DNA from: Propionivibrio dicarboxylicus
Lineage (GTDB): Bacteria > Pseudomonadota > Gammaproteobacteria > Burkholderiales > Rhodocyclaceae
Length of the DNA: 64,000 bases
Assembly: GCF_900099695.1 (NCBI RefSeq)
Contig: NZ_FNCY01000015.1
Coordinates: 48,493 to 112,492, forward strand
Direction: 5' to 3'
In this document: positions 46,688 to 55,209 of the stretch, in pieces
Position numbering within the stretch: the stretch's first letter is position 1
How the letters are laid out: every line of letters starts with the position of its first letter
Program-made: the position numbers and the translations under genes
Notes under the pieces: generated by a model
Database searches by the model: none
What the model was told of the DNA's origin: nothing
What the model saw: only the letters and a program-made list of their open reading frames with translations

Positions 46688-47773
46688 ATGGAAATGAAAC
46701 CCGGTAGTTATTTCGCTTACGTCGGCAGCCGTACGACGAAAGAGCGCAATGCGCGCGGCATCGGCCTGAGCGTGTATGCGGTGACGCCCGGCGAGACGGC
46801 CTGGACGCTCGTCCAGGTTCTCGACGACCTGGTCAACCCCTCGTTCCTGGCATTCGATCGGCATCAGCGCGCGCTCTATGCGGTGCATGGCGACCGCAGC
46901 GAGATCAGCGCCTTCCGCATCGACCCGCAGACCGGCCGCCTGACGCTGATCAACCAGGCATCGACCGAGGGCAAGAATCCGGTGCACCTGTGCATCGATC
47001 CGGGCAACCGCTTCATCACCGTCGCCAATCACATCACCTCGACCCTGGCGCTGATGCCGCTTGGCGAGGACGGGTCGATTGGGCCGGTGTGCGACCTGGT
47101 GAGCCTGACGGGCACCCTCGGGCCGCACCGCGTCGAGCAGCCGTTCCCGAAACCGCACCAGGTCCTGTTCGACCGCGCCGAGCGTTTCATCGCCGTGCCC
47201 GACAAAGGGCTCGACCGGACCTTCGTCTTCCGCATCGACACCGACGCGCAAAAGCTCGTGGCCGTCGAAGGCGCCACCGCGCCGGCGCAGGAAAACGCCG
47301 GCCCGCGCCACCTCGTCTTCAGCCCGAGCAACCAATTTGCATACATCGTCAACGAGCTAAATTCGACGATCACGGCCTGCCGGTTCGATGCGACGACCGG
47401 TGCGCTGTCGCCCTTCCAGGTGGTGCCGTCGCTACCCGACAGTTGCGTCGTCAATAGCCGCGCATCGGAAATCACCATCACCTCGGACTGCCGCTTCCTC
47501 TACGCCTCCAACCGGGGCTATGACAGCGTCAGCATTTATGGCGTCGATCCGGGCAACGGACGCCTGAGTTTCGTCGACTGCGAACGCATCGAAGGGAGAA
47601 CACCGCGCTTCATCACCCTGAGTCCGGACGAGCGCCACCTGTTCGTGGCGAACGAGGACAGCGACGAAATCATCGCCTGTCGCATCGATCCTCGGAGCGG
47701 AAAGCTCATGCCCTGCGGGACCGCCGCGAGGACGGGCAGCCCGGTCTGCATCGTCTTCCGGCCGCGCGGCTAA
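46688..47773 (+). CDS. Lactonase family protein (YbhE/Pgl-type seven-bladed beta-propeller)
   Basis: Protein of 361 residues from the ATG at 46688 behind GAGGAGA. The repeating blade pattern (FAYVGSRTT, NPSFLAFDRHQRALYAVHGD, NPVHLCIDPGNRFITVANH, GPRHLVFSPSNQFAYIVNEL, TPRFITLSPDERHLFVANED) matches the 6-phosphogluconolactonase YbhE family, which also contains enzymes for muconolactone and other lactones. No signal peptide is present. It likely opens a lactone that arises in or feeds the divergent hydroxyacid/aconitase operon; assignment to 6-phosphogluconate specifically is not supported by context. Confidence 0.85.
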   Translation: MEMKPGSYFAYVGSRTTKERNARGIGLSVYAVTPGETAWTLVQVLDDLVNPSFLAFDRHQRALYAVHGDRSEISAFRIDPQTGRLTLINQASTEGKNPVHLCIDPGNRFITVANHITSTLALMPLGEDGSIGPVCDLVSLTGTLGPHRVEQPFPKPHQVLFDRAERFIAVPDKGLDRTFVFRIDTDAQKLVAVEGATAPAQENAGPRHLVFSPSNQFAYIVNELNSTITACRFDATTGALSPFQVVPSLPDSCVVNSRASEITITSDCRFLYASNRGYDSVSIYGVDPGNGRLSFVDCERIEGRTPRFITLSPDERHLFVANEDSDEIIACRIDPRSGKLMPCGTAARTGSPVCIVFRPRG

Positions 47774-47780
47774 ATGCCGA

Positions 47781-47808
47781 TTTCGGTAGGGGGCAAGCCC
47801 TGCCGAAA
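47781..47808. terminator. Repeat-derived bidirectional hairpin between convergent genes
   Basis: TTTCGGTAGGG (47781-47791) pairs over eleven positions (one G-U) with CCCTGCCGAAA (47798-47808) around a six-base loop. It lies between the stop codons of the lactonase and the GntR regulator, seven bases from each. Its arm plus the following CAGGCTCT resembles the ends of the element at 27125-27302, so a short member of that family appears to serve as a terminator. Confidence 0.6.
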
Positions 47809-47814
47809 CAGGCT

Positions 47815-48726
47815 CTAATTGACGGGCGGCGCCTTGGCAATCAGGGTGCGTTTCGATTCCAGCGCCCCCTGGATATGCTGGCGCAGGAATTCGGACGCGC
47901 CCTTGTTATCGCCTTTTTCGAGCAGGTCGATGATCTCGAGATGCTCGCTGCATTGCTTGAGCAGACGGTCGCGGCTGCTCGTGTAAGTGCTGCGGAAGTC
48001 GAGCAGACGGCGGACGCGATCGATCTTCTTCACCGCGTCGATGAAAAACGGATTATTCGAAAAGCCGACCAGCACCTCATGGAACTGTGAGTTGAGAGAG
48101 AACAATTCCGTCTGCGACAGTTTCCGGAAGCCGCCCTTCAACAGGGAAATCTGCTGTTCGCTCAAGCTCGCCAGCGCCGCCGGGTCGATGCGGAAGCTGG
48201 GTTCCAGCAAGGCCGCCGGTTCGATGACGAGGCGAAAACGATAGCCGTCTTCGTAAGCCTGCGGCGACACCATCACCGCCAGGAAATGCCAGCCGTGGCC
48301 GGGTAGACGCTCGACCCAGAGATCCTCGGCGGCGCGCTGGAGCACCTTGAGCAGGCGATGGCGCGTCACCGCGTAATGCCGCATGAGTTCGTTCTCGCTG
48401 ACACGCTCGCCCAGGCGTCCGCTCAGCCAGTCTTCGGCGAGCTGATAGTAGAGCGGATCATCCCAGGGCGTCGTCGTTTCCGGGCTGCGGCCCTTGCGCT
48501 CGGGCAGGTCGGCACCTTCCATCGCCAGGAAGAAGCCGCGATTGCGCTCGGAAAATACCAGCCCTTCTTCGGCAAGCAGGACGAGCGCGGCACGCACCGG
48601 GATGCGCGAGACATTGAACAGATCCGCCAGGGCTTGCGCCCCCAGGTGCGCCCCCTTGGGCAAGCCGTTCGAGCGCGCGTGATCGACGATTCTGTCGGCG
48701 ATGTGAGGAGGGAGAAGGTTAGCCAC
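47815..48726 (-). CDS. GntR/FadR-family regulator with two winged helices
   Basis: Protein of 303 residues. The first winged helix (about 15-68: ALADLFNVSRIPVRAALVLL, GLVFSERNRGFFLA) is GntR-like; after a linker a second helix-turn-helix-like unit follows (about 92-150: YYQLAEDWLSGRLGERVSEN, LMRHYAVTRHRLLKVLQRAA, VERLPGHGWHFLAV). The rest is an FCD all-helical effector domain with metal-ligand-type FHEVLVGFSNNPF. FCD regulators usually bind small carboxylates. It is convergent with the lactonase gene and close to the hydroxyacid/aconitase operon, which it may control. The tandem N-terminal DNA-binding units are uncommon. Confidence 0.83.
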   Translation of the reverse strand: MANLLPPHIADRIVDHARSNGLPKGAHLGAQALADLFNVSRIPVRAALVLLAEEGLVFSERNRGFFLAMEGADLPERKGRSPETTTPWDDPLYYQLAEDWLSGRLGERVSENELMRHYAVTRHRLLKVLQRAAEDLWVERLPGHGWHFLAVMVSPQAYEDGYRFRLVIEPAALLEPSFRIDPAALASLSEQQISLLKGGFRKLSQTELFSLNSQFHEVLVGFSNNPFFIDAVKKIDRVRRLLDFRSTYTSSRDRLLKQCSEHLEIIDLLEKGDNKGASEFLRQHIQGALESKRTLIAKAPPVN

Positions 48727-48830
48727 GAAACCCGGGATCAGTAAAAACGAATGCGCCCGACTATATTGGATTTACCGCTTCAGGAAAAGAGCGAAGGCAT
48801 CGCAACGCCGGACATCGTCATGGTGCGCTC

Positions 48831-48860
48831 AAAAAGAAGAAGCCTCGCTTCACGAGGCTC
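48831..48860 (-). terminator. Rho-independent terminator of the CitMHS operon
   Basis: On the minus strand GAGCCTCG-TGAA-GCGAGGCTTC followed by TTCTTTTT, 47 bases after the CitMHS stop codon. It closes the operon that begins at 53946. Confidence 0.75.
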
Positions 48861-48907
48861 CTTCCCTTCCCTGGCGGGCCATAGCGGCCACCTACCTCCC
48901 CGGACGG

Positions 48908-50206
48908 CTATTTCACGAAGGAAATGGCACCGGTCAGTACGGCCACAACCGTCATGACAACGGTCGAACCGAAGGCCCATTTGAAGACAAACCTCTGGTG
49001 CTCACCCAGTTCGACGCCGGACATGCCGATCAGGATGAATGTCGAGGCGGTCAGCGGGCTCAGCGGAAAGCCCGTCGTCATTTGACCGAGAATTGCGGCG
49101 CGGCCAATGTGCAGGGGATCGATGCCGATTGCCGTTGCCGTCTGGGCGAGGATCGGCAGGACGCCGAAATAGTAGGCATCCGGAGTGAAAATCAGGCTGA
49201 ACGGCATGCTGGTCAGCGCAACGATTACCGGCAGGTAGTGCGTCATCGGCGCCGGAATCAGGGTGACCAGCACTTTCGACATTTCCTTGATCATATCCGT
49301 GCCGGTGAGGATGCCGGTAAATATGCCGGCAGCAAAAATCATCGAGCACACCAGGACAATTGCGCTGCCTTGCGCAGTGATCCGTTCAAGCTGCTGCTTC
49401 GGCTGCGGGAAATTGACAATCAATGCGATGGCATAGGCGATCATGAACAAGGTGGCCAAGGGCAGAATCGCCTGAATCAGTGCGACGACCAGCGCGGCCG
49501 TCAGCACGGCATTGAACCACAGCAAGTTCGGCCGCCGCAGCGCCGATTCTTCCTCGCTGAGCACCGGACTTTCGATCTGCTGCACGTCCATGATGCCGAC
49601 GCGTGCGCGTTCCTTCTTGCCAAAATACCAGGCGACGAAAAACACCCAGACCAAGCCCGCGATCATTGCCGGGATCACCGGGTTGAAGATCGCTGCCGAA
49701 TCGGCCTTCAGCACCGTCATTGCCCGTGCTGTCGGTCCGCCCCACGGGATGATGTTCATGACGCCGGCGGCCAGACAGATGGTGCCCGACAACACGAGGC
49801 GGCTCATGTTGAGCGCCTTGTAGAGCGGCAGCATGGCCGAAATGGTGATCATGAACGTCGTCGCGCCGTCGCCGTCGAGCGACACCGAGCAAGTCAGGAA
49901 TGCCGTGGCGAGAACCACCTTGAGTGGATCGCCGCCGACGATTTTGAGCAGACGCCTGACGATCGGCTCGAACAGGCCCACTTCCAGCATCAGGCCGAAA
50001 TACAGGATGGCGAACATGATCATGACGCCGACCGGCGCCACGTTCTTGATGCCGTTGATCATCATCGGCCCCATCTTCGGTGCGAAGCCGCCAATGAGCG
50101 CCGCGACGACCGGCACCACAATCAGTGCGAGCGTCACCGACACCCGCTTGGTCATGATCAGGACAAGAAATATTACGACCGTCAGAAACCCCAGTAATGC
50201 CAACAT
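48908..50206 (-). CDS. CitMHS-family citrate-like carrier
   Basis: Inner-membrane secondary transporter of 432 residues with about 11-12 helices (IT superfamily). Typical segments are MLALLGFLTVVIFLVLIMTK, the GDGATTFMITISAMLPLYKA hairpin and TGFPLSPLTASTFILIG near the end. Characterised CitMHS members import citrate as a complex with Mg2+ or Ca2+ in symport with protons. It is the last gene of an operon for CoA activation and cleavage of an acid, so it should import that acid, which is probably citrate-like in shape (a branched C5-C6 di- or tricarboxylate). Confidence 0.87.
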   Translation of the reverse strand: MLALLGFLTVVIFLVLIMTKRVSVTLALIVVPVVAALIGGFAPKMGPMMINGIKNVAPVGVMIMFAILYFGLMLEVGLFEPIVRRLLKIVGGDPLKVVLATAFLTCSVSLDGDGATTFMITISAMLPLYKALNMSRLVLSGTICLAAGVMNIIPWGGPTARAMTVLKADSAAIFNPVIPAMIAGLVWVFFVAWYFGKKERARVGIMDVQQIESPVLSEEESALRRPNLLWFNAVLTAALVVALIQAILPLATLFMIAYAIALIVNFPQPKQQLERITAQGSAIVLVCSMIFAAGIFTGILTGTDMIKEMSKVLVTLIPAPMTHYLPVIVALTSMPFSLIFTPDAYYFGVLPILAQTATAIGIDPLHIGRAAILGQMTTGFPLSPLTASTFILIGMSGVELGEHQRFVFKWAFGSTVVMTVVAVLTGAISFVK

Positions 50207-50248
50207 GAAAGACCTCCGTTTATTGTGTTTATCATGCGCCGGCTATAT

Positions 50249-51475
50249 TCAGGAAGCCCTCCCGAATGCGCCGTCATCCTTGAGTGCTTCGATTTGCGTG
50301 GCCGACAAGCCCAGCACCTCGGCCATGACCCGCTCCGTGTGTTCACCGAGTTGCGGAGAGGTGCTGCGAATTGCCGTCTTGGTGGCCGAGAACTTGATCG
50401 GGTTGTTGATCACCTTCATCTTTCCTCGGGCGGGGTGATCCATTTCGACGATCATTTCCCGCGCACCAGCGATATGCGGGTCGTTGGCCAGTTGATCGAC
50501 GCTGTAAATCGGCGAGCACGGCACGCTATGGGCGAGCAGCAACTCGACGATGTCGGCGACCTTCCGCGACGACGTCCACTCGGTCACCGTCGTCTTCAAT
50601 CGCGCGTTATTCGCCACCCGCTCGCGGTTGGTCGCCAGCGTCGCGTCCTCCAATAGCGCAACAAGACCCGTGGCTTGGCAGAAGCGCTTCCAGACCTCGT
50701 CACCGCCAACGCCGATGACCACCCACCCATCGGCAGCCTGGAAGGAGTCATAGGGATAGATGAATTCATAGCGATTGCCGATTCTTTGCGGCACCCGCTG
50801 GTCGACGAGATAGAGCTGGATGATCGTTTCCATCGAGCTGACGACCGAATCGACCAGCGCCACGTCAACATGCTGACCTATGCCGGTCGCATCGCGCGAA
50901 CGCAGCGCCGCGAGAATGCCGATGCAGCAATTCAATCCGCCGAGAATGTCGCCCATGGCGGTGCCGGTGCGTGTCGGCGGTGAATCGGGCCACCCGGTCA
51001 CACTCATCAGGCCGCCCATTGCCTGGCCGATAATGTCGTAGCCAGGGCGATCCTTATACGGCCCGTATTGGCCGAAACCGGAGATCGAGGCGTAGACGAT
51101 CCGGGGGTTCCGCGCCTTGGCCTTGTCATATGACAGGCCGAGCTTTTCCATCGTCCCCGGCTTGTAGTTTTCAATCACCACATCGACCGCTTCCACAAGC
51201 TGCATGAAAGTCTCTTTCGCTTGCGGATTCTTCAGGTCCAACGTGATGCTTCGCTTGTTTCGGTTGAGATTGGCGAAATACGCGCTATGGCCGTCGATAA
51301 ACGGCGGGTAGCCGCGCGTGTCATCACCCTTGCCCGGCTCCTCGATCTTGATGATCTCGGCACCCATGTCGCCAAGTAACATGGTGCAGAACGGCCCGGC
51401 CAAGACGCGGGTCAGGTCGAGCACCTTGAGCCCCTTCAGCGCCCCGGTAGTGACTGCTTCCTGGATCGTATTCAT
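50249..51475 (-). CDS. Family III (CaiB/BaiF) CoA-transferase
   Basis: Protein of 408 residues. Recognisable segments: LKVLDLTRVLAGPFCTMLLG, the GAEIIKIEEPGKGDDTR loop, NRNKRSITLDLKNP, and DRPGYDIIGQAMGGLMSVTG, which carries the catalytic aspartate. The C-terminal part contains HPARGKMKVINNPIKFS. Enzymes of this family move CoA from succinyl-CoA or a similar donor to acids such as carnitine, oxalate, malate and citramalate. In this operon it should form the CoA thioester that the aldolase-type lyase encoded 12 bases upstream then cleaves. Confidence 0.9.
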   Translation of the reverse strand: MNTIQEAVTTGALKGLKVLDLTRVLAGPFCTMLLGDMGAEIIKIEEPGKGDDTRGYPPFIDGHSAYFANLNRNKRSITLDLKNPQAKETFMQLVEAVDVVIENYKPGTMEKLGLSYDKAKARNPRIVYASISGFGQYGPYKDRPGYDIIGQAMGGLMSVTGWPDSPPTRTGTAMGDILGGLNCCIGILAALRSRDATGIGQHVDVALVDSVVSSMETIIQLYLVDQRVPQRIGNRYEFIYPYDSFQAADGWVVIGVGGDEVWKRFCQATGLVALLEDATLATNRERVANNARLKTTVTEWTSSRKVADIVELLLAHSVPCSPIYSVDQLANDPHIAGAREMIVEMDHPARGKMKVINNPIKFSATKTAIRSTSPQLGEHTERVMAEVLGLSATQIEALKDDGAFGRAS

Positions 51476-51487
51476 CGTTGGCCCCGG

Positions 51488-52591
51488 TTAAATCGCGACC
51501 GGAAAAACCTGATCCGGCGCTTCGCCCAACTTGGCCTTTCTTTCCGCCAGGCCACGCTTCTTGTACGACTCGATCGGGTCTTTCGGAATCCGCCCGTGCA
51601 GGATTGCAGACGAGCGCAAGCGACGACCGACGGTGCGCTCCCACAAGGTGCCGAGCTTGAGTATCTTGTCGATATCGATCCCGGTCTCGATGCCCATCTC
51701 TTCCATCATCAGCAGCATGTCTTCGGTGCTGACGAGACCGACCGAGTTGGGATCCTTGTAGTAATAGTTGCCGGTCCCCGGAATCGGGCAGTCGTCCATG
51801 AAGTTGGCCGGTTGTCCTCCGATGCCGCCGAGCGTGCTTTCAAAGGTGTAGATGCCCGCCTGCAAGGCCGCGAGCACGTTGGCCAAGCCCCAGCCCCGCG
51901 TCGTGTGGAAATGCGCCAAATGCACCTCGGGGCGTGGAATCGCATCGAGCAACATCGAGTAATAGCGGTAGACCAGATCCGGTGTCGATGAACCGTCGTG
52001 GTCGGCATGTTCGATATCGGTGGCGCCGAGGTCGAGCCAGTTTTTGGTGAAGGCGATGGCATCTTCCATCTTCGTCGGCCCGGAAATCGGGCTGCCCCAG
52101 ATGGTGCTGACCGTACCGTTGAACTTGAGGCCGGCGTCGGTCGCCTTCTTGATGCAGCGCTCGGCTTCTTTCCAGTATTCGGGCAGCGTCACGCCGGAGT
52201 TGGCAAAATGATGTTGCTCGTCGGTCGACACCATCATCAGGATGCGGTCCGGGCCGACGCCGCGCTTCTTGAGCTCGATCGCCCGATCGACTGCGCTCTC
52301 GCGAATCGTCACCGTCGTGATCTCGATCTCGTCCCAATTGACGCCGGCCTTGGCCAGGGTCTTGCTCTCGCGCACGCGCCTGAGCAATTCCTCGGCGTCA
52401 CGAAATTGCGGCAAATTCCTCGGACTGCCGAGATTGGTCAGTTCCAGGCGCTTGACGCCGGCCAGGATCAGTTGCTCGGCGTAATAGACCTTGGCGTCGG
52501 TCGAGATGAAACGCTCTTCGTGCTGGAGCCCATCGCGGATCGAAATGTCGCCGACAACGACTTTCTTTGGATAGTTGAAGCTGAAGTTCAT
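51488..52591 (-). CDS. HMG-CoA lyase-like aldolase with an insertion in the active-site loop
   Basis: TIM-barrel lyase of 367 residues from the ATG at 52591, longer than usual HMG-CoA lyases (about 300). DRE-TIM motif R19-D20 in SIRDGLQHEE; metal-binding HFH at 227-229; then LGGIGGQPANFMDDCPIPGTG (254-274), which matches the HMG-CoA lyase signature GGCPYAPGASGN but carries about eight extra residues between GG and the catalytic-type Cys268. VSTEDM (287-292) restores the consensus. It should split a 3-hydroxy-3-methyl-acyl-CoA, releasing acetyl-CoA and a 2- or 3-oxo acid. Because a 3-oxoacid CoA-transferase pair is in the same operon, the oxo product may be acetoacetate; (R)-citramalyl-CoA (giving pyruvate) is the alternative. 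Confidence 0.82.
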   Translation of the reverse strand: MNFSFNYPKKVVVGDISIRDGLQHEERFISTDAKVYYAEQLILAGVKRLELTNLGSPRNLPQFRDAEELLRRVRESKTLAKAGVNWDEIEITTVTIRESAVDRAIELKKRGVGPDRILMMVSTDEQHHFANSGVTLPEYWKEAERCIKKATDAGLKFNGTVSTIWGSPISGPTKMEDAIAFTKNWLDLGATDIEHADHDGSSTPDLVYRYYSMLLDAIPRPEVHLAHFHTTRGWGLANVLAALQAGIYTFESTLGGIGGQPANFMDDCPIPGTGNYYYKDPNSVGLVSTEDMLLMMEEMGIETGIDIDKILKLGTLWERTVGRRLRSSAILHGRIPKDPIESYKKRGLAERKAKLGEAPDQVFPVAI

Positions 52592-52628
52592 GGTTGTCTT
52601 CCTTTGTAGCGCTTGGATAAACGGGAAA

Positions 52629-53288
52629 TCAAAGCTGGCAATCGGGGCTGATGCGGAACTCCGCCTCGGTGCATCGACGCACCTGATCGAGGGAAATGCC
52701 GGCTTGCAACTCTTCGAGCACCAGGCCGCCATGCCCCGGATCGATGCGGAACACCGCCAGCTCGGTGACGATCTTGTTGACCCTGCTCTTGGCGGTCAGC
52801 GGCAAGTTGCATTGCTTGAGAATCTTGGCGCCGCCGTCCTTGGTGCAGTGCTCCATGGCGACGATGACGTGGCGGGCACCGGTGACGAGGTCCATGGCGC
52901 CGCCCATGCCGGGCACCATCTTTCCGGGCACCATCCAGTTGGCGAGATTGCCCTGCTGATCGACCTGAAGCGCGCCGAGAACCGTGACATCGACATGTCC
53001 CCCGCGGATCAGGACAAAGGACATCGCACTGTCGAAGAAGACGCCGCCCGCCTGCATGCCGCAAGGCTGCCCGCCTGCATTGACAAGGCCCGGCACCGGA
53101 TCTCCTTCGAGCGGTGCCAGCCCGAGAAAGCCGTTCTCGGACTGCAAGGTAATCCTGATATCCGGCGGCAGATGGTTCGGTACGAGCGTCGGCAAGCCGA
53201 TGCCAAGGTTGACGACATCGCCGTCATGAAGCTCCCTGGCCACGCGAGCGGCAATGATATGTTTGGGGTCCATGGGCTTGGCACTCAT
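52629..53288 (-). CDS. 3-oxoacid CoA-transferase, subunit B
   Basis: Subunit of 219 residues from the ATG at 53288. The catalytic glutamate is in LQSENGFLGLAP; other family marks are NLGIGLPTLVPNHLP, GGHVDVTVLGALQVD and GGAMDLVTGARHVIVAMEHC. With subunit A it transfers CoA from succinyl-CoA or acetyl-CoA to a 3-oxo acid such as acetoacetate or 3-oxoadipate. Start and the subunit A stop are one base apart, so the two are coupled. Confidence 0.92.
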   Translation of the reverse strand: MSAKPMDPKHIIAARVARELHDGDVVNLGIGLPTLVPNHLPPDIRITLQSENGFLGLAPLEGDPVPGLVNAGGQPCGMQAGGVFFDSAMSFVLIRGGHVDVTVLGALQVDQQGNLANWMVPGKMVPGMGGAMDLVTGARHVIVAMEHCTKDGGAKILKQCNLPLTAKSRVNKIVTELAVFRIDPGHGGLVLEELQAGISLDQVRRCTEAEFRISPDCQL

Positions 53289-53289
53289 C

Positions 53290-53946
53290 TCACAGCCCTC
53301 CGGTGACGACGATCTTGTGCACGACGACACCCGGCGTGACGATGCATTCGGGATCGAGTTCGCCGACGTCGACCAGTTCGTCAGCCTCGACCACCACCAG
53401 ATCGGCGGCCAGTGCCATCAAGGGATTGAAATTGCGGGCCGCTCGCTCATAGACGAGGTTGCCCGACCGGTCTGCCTTGCGCGCTTTGATCAGCGCGATG
53501 TCGCCACGAATCGGGCGTTCGACGAGGTATTCCTTGCCGTCGAAGCAGAGCTTTGTCTTGCCTTCTTCGACGATGGTGCCGACACCCGTTGGCGTCAGCA
53601 CACCGCCAAGACCCGCGCCGCCGCAGCGGACACGCTCGGCGAGCGACCCCTGCGGGACAAGTTCGACCTCGAGTTCGCCGGCAATCATCTGCCGACCGGT
53701 TTCGGGATTGGTACCGATGTGAGAGGTCACGAGTTTGCCAACCCGTTTTTTGACGATCAACGGACCGACGCCGGTATCGGGAAAAGCCGTGTCATTCCCG
53801 ACCAGCGTCAGCTTGCATGCCCCGGAGTCGAGCAGGCATTTCACCAAGCCGGCAGGCGTTCCCACGCCCATGAAACCGCCATAGAGAACGGTCATCCCGT
53901 CCTTGAAGTGCTGCACAACCTCATTGATGCCAATGATCTTGTCCAT
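53290..53946 (-). CDS. 3-oxoacid CoA-transferase, subunit A
   Basis: Subunit of 218 residues: [20 protein letters not shown] at the N-terminus, [17 protein letters not shown], and [17 protein letters not shown] in the middle. It is the closest relative of AtoD/ScoA/PcaI-type subunits. First gene of the operon, divergent from a LysR gene. In pathway terms it would recover the oxo-acid product of the lyase as a CoA thioester for thiolysis; no thiolase is encoded here. Confidence 0.92.
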   Translation of the reverse strand: MDKIIGINEVVQHFKDGMTVLYGGFMGVGTPAGLVKCLLDSGACKLTLVGNDTAFPDTGVGPLIVKKRVGKLVTSHIGTNPETGRQMIAGELEVELVPQGSLAERVRCGGAGLGGVLTPTGVGTIVEEGKTKLCFDGKEYLVERPIRGDIALIKARKADRSGNLVYERAARNFNPLMALAADLVVVEADELVDVGELDPECIVTPGVVVHKIVVTGGL

Positions 53947-54023
53947 GTCCGCCCTGAATATGTGTTGTTTTTGCTGAACGGAAAGTATTCTGGGGACGGA
54001 CGATGAATCTCGGAAACGGTTTT

Positions 54024-54069
54024 ATCAGATAGATTGATCTGATATCCTGATCAATAATCGATCGGGATA
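54024..54069. promoter_or_regulatory. Two operator dyads upstream of the LysR gene
   Basis: ATCAGAT-N6-ATCTGAT (54024-54043) is a perfect dyad containing a T-N11-A core, the form bound by LysR-type regulators. Overlapping its end, TATCCTGATC and GATCGGGATA (54043-54052 and 54060-54069) make a second ten-base inverted repeat with one mismatch. They end three bases before the LysR start codon and lie about 80-120 bases from the CoA-transferase operon, suggesting autoregulation plus activation of the operon. Confidence 0.6.
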
Positions 54070-54072
54070 ATC

Positions 54073-54975
54073 ATGGCACTCAACGTCTCTCTGAAACTGC
54101 TCAAGGCATTTCTGGCGCTCTGCGAGCACCGCAATTTCACGCGCGCGGCCGAACATTGTCATGTCTCGCAATCGGCGTTCAGCGGCATGATTTTCCGACT
54201 CGAGGACGAGGTCGGTACGCGCCTGTTCGATCGGGATACGCGCAACGTCGCCCTGACCCCGGAAGGCGAACTGTTTGCCGAAGCCGCGCAGCATCTGGTC
54301 TCCGACATCCAGTGGACGTTCTCCAATTTGAATGACTATGTCACCAAGAAGAAGGGACGGGTCCGTGTCGCTGCCTTACCCTCGATCGCGGGAGAATGGC
54401 TGCCGCAGATCATCGCGGAATACCGGCGGCGCTATCCCGGAATCAATGTGGAGATCCACGACGTGCTTTCGGATCACTGCCTTGAACTACTGCAGAACGG
54501 CCTCGTCGATATCGCCATGGCCGCACCGAACGTTCCGCCCGAACAATATGCTTCCGAGCTATTTTATGCCGACAGCTTTTTCCTGATTTGCCGGCGGGAC
54601 CATCCCTTGGCCACCAGGGAAATGGTTGCCATCGATGATTTGCGCGGCTGCGACTTCATCCACCTGGCCGGCACCGCAAGCATCCACCAGTTCGTCGTCA
54701 AGGCGATCGGCGCAACCGGCGTCAACCCGTCATCGTTCGAAATCCGCAATCTCGCGACAATGGCCGGGCTTATCCTGCAGGGACTCGGGGTCAGCCTGTT
54801 GCCGGAATTGACGCTGTATCAGTTTCGTCATCCCGAACTGACCACAATCCCGCTGGCGCCCCCCGGAATCAGTCGGTCAATTCATATCATCTGGCGCAAG
54901 GACAGGCCGCTTTCAGTCGCCGCAGAGGCAATGCTGGAACTGATTCGCGCGACAAAGCCGGTATTAAACCGCTAA
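54073..54975 (+). CDS. LysR-family regulator of the CoA-transferase/lyase operon
   Basis: Regulator of 300 residues. N-terminal winged helix (FLALCEHRNFTRAAEHCHVS, QSAFSGMIFRLEDEVGTRLF) and an effector domain of the periplasmic-binding type (VAALPSIAGEWLPQIIAEYR, NGLVDIAMAA, FFLICRRDHPLA). Similar to CbbR/CynR/LrhA-group proteins that sense small carboxylates. Transcribed away from the five-gene acid catabolic operon with two dyads between them, so it is the probable activator. Confidence 0.88.
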   Translation: MALNVSLKLLKAFLALCEHRNFTRAAEHCHVSQSAFSGMIFRLEDEVGTRLFDRDTRNVALTPEGELFAEAAQHLVSDIQWTFSNLNDYVTKKKGRVRVAALPSIAGEWLPQIIAEYRRRYPGINVEIHDVLSDHCLELLQNGLVDIAMAAPNVPPEQYASELFYADSFFLICRRDHPLATREMVAIDDLRGCDFIHLAGTASIHQFVVKAIGATGVNPSSFEIRNLATMAGLILQGLGVSLLPELTLYQFRHPELTTIPLAPPGISRSIHIIWRKDRPLSVAAEAMLELIRATKPVLNR

Positions 54976-55209
54976 CCCCGGAGAACGTGGCGGCATTGCC
55001 GAGCGATCCTTCGGCGCGAGCATTCTTTCATCGCTGCGATAAGCGATGGCGACTGCGGCCATCGCCGCTTTATGCAACCTGCCAAACACTCGCGCCGCCC
55101 GAAACGCCGGCAGCGTATTTCCATGTCATCTTCTTTGACAACTGCTTCTTCTTCAAGTGTTTAAAACCTATAATGTGACATCGGTTCAACCGTCGAATCC
55201 ACCGGCCCC

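Noticed and set aside
55135..55174. TTGACA ... TATAAT as the TetR promoter
   Set aside because: Both boxes are perfect but 28 bases apart, far from the 16-18 needed, so they cannot work as one promoter.
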